A DNA stretch of 23,008 nucleotides, taken from Bacilli bacterium (GTDB lineage: Bacteria > Bacillota_I > Bacilli_A > RFN20 > CAG-826). The number at the start of each line of letters is the position of its first letter. Position 1 is the stretch's first letter. Location of the stretch: positions 1 through 23,008 of the forward strand of contig JAILRR010000002.1 of NCBI GenBank assembly GCA_024698065.1, read 5' to 3'. The notes under the pieces are model-generated. The model was not told where the DNA came from. It made no database searches and saw only the letters and a program-made list of their open reading frames with translations. Positions 15,084-20,614 of this stretch are shown here, piece after piece. The position numbers and the translations under genes were made by a program.

Positions 15084-15638
15084 CTAGATTCTCTCGATTT
15101 CGGAGAAGTCGACGTCGATTGGGGTGCTTCTTCCGAAGAAGACAGTGTCGACACGGCATTCACCAGTGGTCTTGTCGATCGAGATGATGGTGCCTTCGGT
15201 TCCCTCAAGTGGGCCATGGATGACTTTGACTCTGTCACCGACATTGTAACGATCGTACATGGATTCATCGACCATACCCATTCTCTTAAGAACAGGTTCG
15301 ATTTCCTCACGGGTGACTGGGGTTGGCTTCTGTCCTCCGCCAGATGAACCGGCGATACCAGTGACGCCTGGGGTGTTACGGACGATATACCAAGATTGAT
15401 CGGTCATGATCATTTCAACGAAGATGTAACCTGGATAGAGCTGTTTCATCTTCTTCTTGCCGGTTGGCTTTCCATCCTCAAGGACTTCTTCCTCTTTTTC
15501 GGCAACAAGGACACGGAGGATGTAATCCTGCATGTTCATGCTCTCAATACGTTTACGGAGGTTATCCGCGGTTTTGGACTCGTGCATTGAGTAAGTGGTA
15601 ACGATATACCACTGTTTCTCACCTAACTGTGTTGGCAT
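15084..15638 (-). CDS. nusG: Transcription termination/antitermination factor NusG
   Basis: A 184-residue NusG with both expected domains: the NGN domain, which starts KQWYIVTTYSMHESKTADNLRKRIE and carries PGYIFVEM (residues 69-76), and a C-terminal KOW domain with VGDRVKVIHGPLEGTEG (133-149). NusG binds the RNA polymerase clamp, affects pausing and links to Rho or ribosomes. The length is normal for Firmicutes. AGGAGG lies about 8 nt before the ATG. It is third in the cotranscribed rpmG-secE-nusG order, only 15 nt after secE, which is typical of the secE-nusG pair. Unusually it is followed not by rplK but by the terminator at 15043-15072 and a convergent surface operon. Confidence 0.97.
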   Translation of the reverse strand: MPTQLGEKQWYIVTTYSMHESKTADNLRKRIESMNMQDYILRVLVAEKEEEVLEDGKPTGKKKMKQLYPGYIFVEMIMTDQSWYIVRNTPGVTGIAGSSGGGQKPTPVTREEIEPVLKRMGMVDESMYDRYNVGDRVKVIHGPLEGTEGTIISIDKTTGECRVDTVFFGRSTPIDVDFSEIERI

Positions 15639-15653
15639 TGATATTTCCTCCTA

Positions 15654-15845
15654 TTACTTACCGAAAGCTTGTTTAAGCTGATTGATGATGCTTTGGGCGG
15701 TCAAATCCTCTAAAGCGAGGAAGATGGCGACGAAAAGGGTGATGGCGATGACGACGCCAATGGCTGGCCAGAGTTCATCGCGCTTTGGCCAACGGACGCG
15801 TTTGCCTTCCTTGACCACTTCTTTCATGTACTTTCCTGGATTCAT
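15654..15845 (-). CDS. secE: Preprotein translocase subunit SecE
   Basis: A 63-residue protein of the short one-helix Gram-positive SecE type. An amphipathic N-terminus carries the family signature KEVVKEGKRVRWPKRDEL, and one transmembrane segment follows (about residues 29-46, IGVVIAITLFVAIFLAL). It clamps SecY in the translocon. The start ATG at 15845 is fixed by AGGAGG at 15853-15858 (7-nt spacing), which overlaps the rpmG stop codon, so translation is likely coupled; a longer reading of the frame lies within rpmG. Confidence 0.95.
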   Translation of the reverse strand: MNPGKYMKEVVKEGKRVRWPKRDELWPAIGVVIAITLFVAIFLALEDLTAQSIINQLKQAFGK

Positions 15846-15856
15846 GAAGAGTCCTC

Positions 15857-16006
15857 CTATTTGCTCTCTTTGTGGAGTGTGTGCCTCCCACAATGTGGGC
15901 AGTACTTATTGATCTCGAGGCGACGAGAATCATCATCGCGCTTCGTGACAGTGTAATTGCGGGAGAGGCATTCAGAGCAAATTAAAAAAATCTTATCTCT
16001 ACTCAT
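15857..16006 (-). CDS. rpmG: Ribosomal protein L33 (zinc-binding form)
   Basis: A 49-residue gene, easily missed, reading MSRDKIFLICSECLSRNYT, then a basic stretch TKRDDDSRRLEINKYCPHC and a tail GRHTLHKESK. CSEC and CPHC are the two zinc-ligand pairs of the C+ form of L33, and NY-x-x-x-KR is a family signature. L33 sits near the 50S E site. The start is supported by AAAGGA 7 nt upstream. rpmG directly before secE-nusG is a common arrangement in Firmicutes. Confidence 0.95.
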   Translation of the reverse strand: MSRDKIFLICSECLSRNYTVTKRDDDSRRLEINKYCPHCGRHTLHKESK

Positions 16007-16029
16007 ATATATCCTTTCTCAGCGTGTCA

Positions 16030-16058
16030 ATACTACTTCTAAGAAGTAAATAAGTCAA
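16030..16058 (-). promoter_or_regulatory. Promoter of rpmG-secE-nusG with a palindrome in the spacer
   Basis: Minus strand: TTGACT (-35, 16053-16058), 17-bp spacer, TAGTAT (-10, 16030-16035). Start site near 16023. The spacer contains a perfect 6-1-6 inverted repeat, ACTTCT-A-AGAAGT on the plus strand (16035-16047), which could be an operator. Confidence 0.65.
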
Positions 16059-16063
16059 ATGGT

Positions 16064-16849
16064 TTATGCGAAGAGCGAGGTCACCCAGGTGATGAACATA
16101 TTGACGTAATTGGTCTTATAGAGGTATTCACCGATGGTGAGAACACCATCATCTTTAAGCTTCCAGGTTTCGTCTAAGAAGTTTCTGAAGAAGTCGACTC
16201 CTCCAAGGAAGGAGAAGATCCAAACGACGATAAGGGCCCAAACGACACCCATGGCCGTACCAAAGATCAAGCCAAGCAATCTCGAGAAGAAACCAGGCTT
16301 CTTGACCTTTTGGCGTTTGCGGACGGCTCTCTTGATGGCGCCAAGGATGATCGAAAGGATGATCGAGGCGACGATGAAGATGACGATAGCAATAGCTAAG
16401 GCAGCCACTCCTCTAGCGAAATAATCCGCAACGCTTAAGGTCACGTCGGCTTCAGGGATGCAGCTTCCAAGGAAGGAAACGATAAATGGGCAAACGAAGT
16501 CGGGGATGCCAACACCCTTTAAGAATGAATAGTTGCCGTTCGTAAGAACGAAAACAACTTCATCACGGGTATGGACCTCTCCCATAATATCTCCGCCAAT
16601 GCCGGTGAAGAAATCTCTCACTGGGTCTTTGATGAAGTTTGCGAAATCAAAATCAACCAGTAGGTTGCAAATGAACATCGCCGCGATGAAGGATAGAATG
16701 GTGACGATGAGCCCTCCGAATTGATTGAGGAAGGTTTTCGCACCGCCTTTAATGATGCCTTCTAACATGAAGACAGCGACGATGAGAATGAGGATGGCTG
16801 ATAGCCAATCGAAGGCAAAATTGCCAGGATAACTCGGGAATAATTCCAT
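16064..16849 (-). CDS. CvpA-family membrane protein
   Basis: A 261-residue membrane protein with four main hydrophobic segments. The N-terminus is typical of the CvpA/colicin V production family: FDWLSAILILIVAVFMLEGIIKGG, followed by a second helix (GGLIVTILSFIAAMFICNLL). The C-terminal part contains AIAIVIFIVASIILSIILGAIKR, a basic loop RKRQKVKKPGF, and RLLGLIFGTAMGVVWALIVVW, matching the family's conserved L-x-G-x-x-x-G-x-x-x-G helix. A long extracytoplasmic loop lies between the two halves (about residues 70-140). CvpA-like proteins are linked to envelope homeostasis and biofilm, but the biochemical role is unclear. The start lacks a Shine-Dalgarno; TATATT (16857-16862) and an extended -10 TGGTATACT (16872-16880) lie just upstream, so translation is probably leaderless or nearly so. 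Confidence 0.8.
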   Translation of the reverse strand: MELFPSYPGNFAFDWLSAILILIVAVFMLEGIIKGGAKTFLNQFGGLIVTILSFIAAMFICNLLVDFDFANFIKDPVRDFFTGIGGDIMGEVHTRDEVVFVLTNGNYSFLKGVGIPDFVCPFIVSFLGSCIPEADVTLSVADYFARGVAALAIAIVIFIVASIILSIILGAIKRAVRKRQKVKKPGFFSRLLGLIFGTAMGVVWALIVVWIFSFLGGVDFFRNFLDETWKLKDDGVLTIGEYLYKTNYVNMFITWVTSLFA

Positions 16850-16935
16850 AATAACGAATATAAGATACCAAAGTATACCACGCTTTGATAGCGATTTCTC
16901 TGTTACGAGAGTGTTTTACCGCTTTAAGCATAACG

Positions 16936-16971
16936 AAGTTATTCAATTAACTTTCCCTTATGGTTTATAAT
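16936..16971 (+). promoter_or_regulatory. Promoter and inverted-repeat operator of nfnAB
   Basis: TATAAT (16966-16971) lies 10 nt before the ATG at 16982. An inverted repeat AAGTTA-TTCAAT-TAACTT (16936-16953) surrounds the -35 position (TTCAAT, 16942-16947, 18-bp spacer). The predicted start site is 3-4 nt before the ATG and no Shine-Dalgarno is present. Confidence 0.55.
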
Positions 16972-16981
16972 CACTGACGTA

Positions 16982-17833
16982 ATGTTTAAGATCGTTTCCA
17001 AAAAAATCCTTAATCCTACCGTCACTGAGATGGATATCGAGGCCCCGCTTGTCGCCAAAAAAGCCGAGCCAGGGCAATTCATCATCCTCCGCGTTGAAGA
17101 TGATGGCGAAAGAATCCCTCTCACCGTCGCTGGTTTCGACCGTGAAAAAGGCACTGTCAAAATCATTTTTCAAATCGTCGGTGCCACCACCGAAAAACTC
17201 AACCACAAAGAAGAGGGTGATTATATCCCTGACTTTGTCGGTCCTTTAGGCGTTCCTACCAAAGTCGAAGGCCTCAAGAAGGTCTGCGTCATCGGCGGAG
17301 GCGTTGGATGCGCGATCGCCCTTCCTATCGCCAAGAAGCTCCACGAGCTTGGCGCAAGCGTCACCTCCATCATCGGTTTTAGAAACAAAGACCTTCTTAT
17401 CCTTGAAGAAGAATTCAAGAAAGTCTCAGATAAATCTTTCGTCATGACAGACGATGGCTCTTATGGGAATAAGGGCAATGTCACCATGCCTTTAAAAGAA
17501 ATGTTAGATGCCGGAGAGACCTTTGATGAGATCATCACCATCGGACCTCTTATCATGATGAAATTCGTAGTTTCCACTGCAAAACCTCACTCAATTCCTG
17601 TCACAGCGTCCATGAATCCAATCATGATCGACGGCACTGGAATGTGTGGAGGATGCCGTTTAACGCTCATCAAAGAAGATGGCAAAAGAGTCACCAAATT
17701 TGCTTGCATCGATGGCCCAGATTTCAATGGTTATGAGATTGATTTCGATGAGGCCATGATGAGAAGCCGTCAATACGCTGAATTCGAGAAAAAGAAGAGA
17801 GAAGAGACCTGCAATCTCTTTAAGAGGAACTAG
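16982..17833 (+). CDS. nfnA: NfnA: FAD/NAD-binding, [2Fe-2S] subunit of the ferredoxin:NAD(P)H transhydrogenase
   Basis: A 283-residue protein of the sulfide/dihydroorotate dehydrogenase-type electron-transfer family. The N-terminal FAD domain (PGQFIILRV, IPLTVA at about 30-50) is followed by a nucleotide-binding domain (VIGGGVGCA, 103-111) and a C-terminal [2Fe-2S] site with Asp217, Cys222, Cys225 and Cys242 (IDGTGMCGGC ... FACIDGPDF). The one-Asp/three-Cys set matches NfnA. With NfnB it forms a bifurcating enzyme that reduces NADP with NADH and reduced ferredoxin, a hallmark of strict anaerobes. The adjoining NfnB gene starts 2 nt after the stop. A simple ferredoxin-NADP reductase role is the alternative. 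Confidence 0.9.
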   Translation: MFKIVSKKILNPTVTEMDIEAPLVAKKAEPGQFIILRVEDDGERIPLTVAGFDREKGTVKIIFQIVGATTEKLNHKEEGDYIPDFVGPLGVPTKVEGLKKVCVIGGGVGCAIALPIAKKLHELGASVTSIIGFRNKDLLILEEEFKKVSDKSFVMTDDGSYGNKGNVTMPLKEMLDAGETFDEIITIGPLIMMKFVVSTAKPHSIPVTASMNPIMIDGTGMCGGCRLTLIKEDGKRVTKFACIDGPDFNGYEIDFDEAMMRSRQYAEFEKKKREETCNLFKRN

Positions 17834-17835
17834 TT

Positions 17836-19215
17836 ATGGCTTTCGATCCAAAGAAACACGTAATGCCAACCCAAGATCCTCTTGTGAGAGCGACTAACTT
17901 CAAGGAAGTCGCTTTAGGCTACTCTCCTACTATTGCCAAAGAAGAAGCTTTAAGGTGTCTTAATTGCCCAACCAAACCATGCGTCAGCAAGTGCCCTGTC
18001 CATATCGATATCCCTTCCTTCATCAAGAAGATCAAAGAAGACGATCTTGAAGGCGCTTATTCGGTCATCAACGAATCCTCTTCCCTTCCTGCTGTCTGTG
18101 GACGTGTTTGCCCACAAGAAAGACAATGCGAATCCGCATGCACCCTTGGCATTAAATTCGAACCTGTCGGAATCGGAAGACTTGAGAGATTTGTTGCCGA
18201 TTACCATAACGAAAATGCAAAGACCAAAGCCGCCAAACCAGAGAGCAACGGCCACAAAGTGGCTGTTGTCGGAAGCGGCCCTAGTGGTCTTGCTTGCGCT
18301 AGCGACCTAGCCAAACAAGGCTTTGAAGTCACCATTTATGAAGCCCTCCATAAAGCAGGGGGCGTCCTCATCTATGGCATCCCTGAATTCCGTCTTCCTA
18401 AGAAAATCGTCGCTAGAGAGATTGAAGGACTTAAAGATTTAGGCGTGCACATCGAGACCAATGTCGTCATTGGAAAGACCATCACCATCGATGAGCTTTT
18501 CGAAGAAGGATATGAAGCCGTCTTTGTGGGATCAGGCGCAGGACTTCCTAAATTCATGGGAATCCCTGGCGAATCTTTGAAGAATGTTTTCAGCGCGAAT
18601 GAATTCTTAACGAGAATCAACCTTATGGGCGCTTATCTCCCAGAGAGCAACACCCCTATCTTCCATGCGAAGAAGGTTGCTGTCGTCGGAGGAGGCAACG
18701 TCGCGATGGATGCTGCTAGATGCGCAAGAAGACTTGGCGCCGAGGTTTCTATCGTCTACCGCCGCACCGAGAAAGAGCTTCCTGCCAGAGTCGAGGAAGT
18801 TGAGCACGCCAAAGAAGAAGGAATCAAATTCGAACTCCTTACCAACCCAATCGAGATACTTGGAAACGAACAGGGATCAGTCTCCTCTTTGAAGTGCATA
18901 AGAATGGAGCTTGGAGAGCCTGATGCTTCAGGAAGAAGAAGCCCAGTTCCAGTAAAAGACAGCGAATTTGTAGAGGATTTTGACTGTGTCATCATGGCTT
19001 TAGGCACTTCTCCAAACCCTCTTATCAAGAACACCACCGCTGGCATTGAGGTAGAGAAACATGGCTGCCTCATCGTAAACGAAGAGGAAGAGACGACCCG
19101 TCAGAATGTCTTCGCTGGAGGCGATGCCGTAACAGGCGCTGCGACAGTCATCCTTGCCATGGGAGCAGGAAAAAAAGCCGCTGCCTCAATAGCAAAGCGA
19201 CTTTTAAACAAATAA
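17836..19215 (+). CDS. nfnB: NfnB (GltA-like) NADPH/FAD, [4Fe-4S] subunit
   Basis: A 459-residue homologue of the glutamate synthase small subunit. The N-terminal ferredoxin-like domain has two cysteine groups for [4Fe-4S] clusters: C41-x2-C44-x4-C49-x3-C53 and C88-x3-C92-x5-C98-x3-C102. An FAD-binding GSGPSG follows at 146-151. An NADP-binding site (VAVVGGGNVAMDAA, about 281-294) is followed by YRRTEKELPARVEEVEHAKEEG, the family's signature. The C-terminal GGDAVTGAATVILAMGAGKKAA completes the flavoprotein fold. The large GltB subunit is absent and nfnA adjoins, so transhydrogenase (NfnB) is favoured over glutamate synthase, which annotation pipelines often write. No terminator is visible before the convergent hepT gene 11 nt away. 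Confidence 0.92.
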   Translation: MAFDPKKHVMPTQDPLVRATNFKEVALGYSPTIAKEEALRCLNCPTKPCVSKCPVHIDIPSFIKKIKEDDLEGAYSVINESSSLPAVCGRVCPQERQCESACTLGIKFEPVGIGRLERFVADYHNENAKTKAAKPESNGHKVAVVGSGPSGLACASDLAKQGFEVTIYEALHKAGGVLIYGIPEFRLPKKIVAREIEGLKDLGVHIETNVVIGKTITIDELFEEGYEAVFVGSGAGLPKFMGIPGESLKNVFSANEFLTRINLMGAYLPESNTPIFHAKKVAVVGGGNVAMDAARCARRLGAEVSIVYRRTEKELPARVEEVEHAKEEGIKFELLTNPIEILGNEQGSVSSLKCIRMELGEPDASGRRSPVPVKDSEFVEDFDCVIMALGTSPNPLIKNTTAGIEVEKHGCLIVNEEEETTRQNVFAGGDAVTGAATVILAMGAGKKAAASIAKRLLNK

Positions 19216-19226
19216 TTTTCTAAGAA

Positions 19227-19568
19227 TTAGATTCCAAGATACGCTTCAAGGTTAGCCTTAAGCTTTTTCATATCGCGGTCCACTAAATCGCGGTAAGCAG
19301 AGTAATCGGTTTTGCCGTATTCATGGACTAATAGATTCCTGAAATCAGAGAACTGACCAACCCTTATGCCAAGTTTGTTCACTTGGAAATCAGCGGATAG
19401 GAAATTGATGTTCTCTCTTATCTGAACGATACAGAAATTCATCGCGTAAATGGCTTCCTCGTTCTTCTCTGGTTCAGAGAAATCAACTCTAGAGGCGAAG
19501 TCGAGAAGCTTGTTAACTTCCCCAAGCAATATTTCGGCGTAATAACGGTCGTCTTTATCTCTTCTCAT
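19227..19568 (-). CDS. hepT: HepT-like HEPN-domain toxin
   Basis: A 113-residue all-alpha HEPN protein. The active-site motif R-x4-H-x-Y is intact: Arg77-NLLV-His82-E-Tyr84 (RNLLVHEYGKTDY). HEPN proteins of this class are ribonucleases, and Tyr84 matches the tyrosine AMPylated by the cognate MntA antitoxin. The ATG overlaps the end of the antitoxin gene by 14 nt, the standard order and coupling for this pair. Whether it is an active toxin is inferred. Confidence 0.85.
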   Translation of the reverse strand: MRRDKDDRYYAEILLGEVNKLLDFASRVDFSEPEKNEEAIYAMNFCIVQIRENINFLSADFQVNKLGIRVGQFSDFRNLLVHEYGKTDYSAYRDLVDRDMKKLKANLEAYLGI

Positions 19569-20031
19569 AGATTCTTACCCCGCTTTTCAAAATCTCTTGA
19601 ATCAACTCAGCATTTGAAGCGATATCCTCAAGTCGGATAACGTCCACCCTCTTGTGCAAAGCGCGTTCTAACTCACCGCCAAGGCTAAAGAAATCGAGAC
19701 CAGTAATCGAACCAGATATTAAGAGGTCAACGTCACTGCGTTCATTTGCCTCCCCTTTTGCGTACGATCCAAACAAATAGGCAAAGGAAACATCCTTTTC
19801 TTCAAGAACAGAAGAAACAGCAGTTTTTATCTCATCAATTGTCAAAACACCCTGATCAAACGAGTATTTTTCGTACGATGAAATGCTTTTGAAAATCATT
19901 CTCCCAAGAGGCGAGTCAATCTTGCTTCGGCCCAATTCATGGTTTTTGTAAGACTCTAAGCTTACTCCCGCGATGGAGGCCGCTTCAGCCTGTGTAAGTC
20001 CTTTGCTAATCCTGACACTTTTTAATCCCAT
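19555..20031 (-). CDS. mntA: MntA-type nucleotidyltransferase antitoxin with N-terminal XRE domain
   Basis: A 158-residue two-domain protein. Residues 1-55 are an XRE helix-turn-helix (SVRISKGLTQAEAASIAGVSLESYKNHELGRS). Residues about 66-158 are a minimal nucleotidyltransferase: FGSYAKGEANERSDVD carries Gly-Ser (88-89) and the catalytic pair Asp100/Asp102, with a third acidic residue near Asp130 (KRVDVI). MntA antitoxins inactivate HepT by AMPylating its HEPN tyrosine. I place the start at 20031: the longer frame upstream crosses the promoter, both operators and a terminator. TATAAT ends 6 nt before this ATG, so the message is probably leaderless. The fused DNA-binding domain would let the antitoxin repress its own promoter through the repeats at 20054-20104. 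Confidence 0.85.
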   Translation of the reverse strand: MGLKSVRISKGLTQAEAASIAGVSLESYKNHELGRSKIDSPLGRMIFKSISSYEKYSFDQGVLTIDEIKTAVSSVLEEKDVSFAYLFGSYAKGEANERSDVDLLISGSITGLDFFSLGGELERALHKRVDVIRLEDIASNAELIQEILKSGVRIYEKR

Positions 20032-20037
20032 ACCTAC

Positions 20038-20043
20038 ATTATA
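20038..20043 (-). promoter_or_regulatory. -10 box of the mntA-hepT operon
   Basis: Minus strand TATAAT, 6 nt from the mntA ATG. A possible -35, TAGAAA, lies 16 bp upstream, inside the proximal operator. Confidence 0.65.
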
Positions 20044-20053
20044 TTGCGAAAAA

Positions 20054-20073
20054 AGTGTATTTCTACACCTTTT
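20054..20073. repeat. Operator repeat, proximal copy
   Basis: AGTGTATTTCTACACCTTTT (plus strand), one of two identical 20-nt copies. It contains the inverted repeat GTGTA-TTTC-TACAC (20055-20068) and overlaps the predicted -35 of mntA. Confidence 0.8.
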
Positions 20074-20084
20074 TACATTTTGAT

Positions 20085-20104
20085 AGTGTATTTCTACACC
20101 TTTT
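20085..20104. repeat. Operator repeat, distal copy
   Basis: Identical to the proximal copy, 31 bp away start to start, about three helical turns, so both face the same side of the DNA. Likely sites for the XRE domain of the antitoxin. Confidence 0.8.
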
Positions 20105-20128
20105 GTGAAAATGGATGTGTAATTAAAC

Positions 20129-20151
20129 AAAAAAGCCCTCATGGAGAGCTT
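20129..20151 (-). terminator. Intrinsic terminator of the small membrane-protein gene
   Basis: On the minus strand AAGCTCTC pairs with GAGGGCTT (one T-G wobble), loop CAT, followed by a run of T. It separates the membrane-protein gene from the mntA promoter. Confidence 0.75.
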
Positions 20152-20167
20152 ATTTTTTGGATCTTTC

Positions 20168-20470
20168 TTAGAACCTAAGCATCGTCAACGCAGACAAGAG
20201 AAGCAAGACAAGGGTTCCGTCTAACTTTACTTTTCTGTCTTTGAACATTGGGATGACGTAGAAAGTAACGGCTGCGATGAAGACGATGATCTCGATGATT
20301 TTAAAAGCACGAGCAGCACCGGTAGCGCCACATAAAAAGATAAAGATAAATATCAAGTTAAGGGCAAGGCTGCCTAAAGCCGTAAAGAACGCGACAATGC
20401 CGAGATCAAAAGTAACGGTTGTCGGCTTTTCTGATTCTTCAGATACAATCTTTTTCTCTTCTTCTTCCAT
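20168..20470 (-). CDS. Small three-helix membrane protein, function unknown
   Basis: A 100-residue protein: an acidic/basic cytosolic N-terminus (MEEEEKKIVSEESEKP) followed by three hydrophobic segments (about residues 25-47, 57-74 and 84-97) and almost no tail. I do not recognise a family. AGGAG lies 8 nt before the ATG, and a promoter (TATAAT, 20496-20501; TTGTAA about 18 bp upstream) plus a clean terminator make it a stand-alone gene. It is divergent from the thr genes. Confidence 0.65.
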   Translation of the reverse strand: MEEEEKKIVSEESEKPTTVTFDLGIVAFFTALGSLALNLIFIFIFLCGATGAARAFKIIEIIVFIAAVTFYVIPMFKDRKVKLDGTLVLLLLSALTMLRF

Positions 20471-20495
20471 GGATATTTCTCCTCAAGATATTTTG

Positions 20496-20525
20496 ATTAT
20501 ATGGGCTGGCTCCTTCTCTTTACAA
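20496..20525 (-). promoter_or_regulatory. Promoter of the small membrane-protein gene
   Basis: Minus strand TTGTAA (20520-20525), 18-bp spacer, TATAAT (20496-20501). The leader of about 20 nt contains the Shine-Dalgarno. Confidence 0.6.
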
Positions 20526-20577
20526 TGAAAGAATTCCCCTCGGTGTCTCTATGAAAGCGGTTTTATTTGTTCCGTTA

Positions 20578-20606
20578 TTGAGAATATTTCTCAATGACCA
20601 CATAAT
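20578..20606 (+). promoter_or_regulatory. Promoter and palindromic operator of the threonine operon
   Basis: TTGAGA (20578-20583), 17-bp spacer, CATAAT (20601-20606), with the start site predicted at or next to the ATG at 20615. A perfect 7-3-7 palindrome, TTGAGAATATTTCTCAA (20578-20594), begins at the -35 hexamer and would let a dimeric repressor block polymerase. No Shine-Dalgarno lies before the ATG. Confidence 0.7.
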
Positions 20607-20614
20607 TACTTATC

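Noticed and set aside
16749..16946. Minus-strand 65-codon frame overlapping the start of the cvpA-like gene (contains SRNREIAIKAWYTLV)
   Set aside because: A faint resemblance to the NusB N-terminus was considered, but it runs through the cvpA start in another frame, has no ribosome site, and ends with no conserved domain.
19219..19231. Small inverted repeat TCTAA-GAA-TTAGA between nfnB and hepT as a terminator
   Set aside because: Five A/T-rich pairs with a 3-nt loop and no T run are too weak to call.
20032..20142. Extended N-terminus of mntA from 20142
   Set aside because: It would run through a terminator, two operators and a TATAAT box; the XRE domain starts naturally at 20031.
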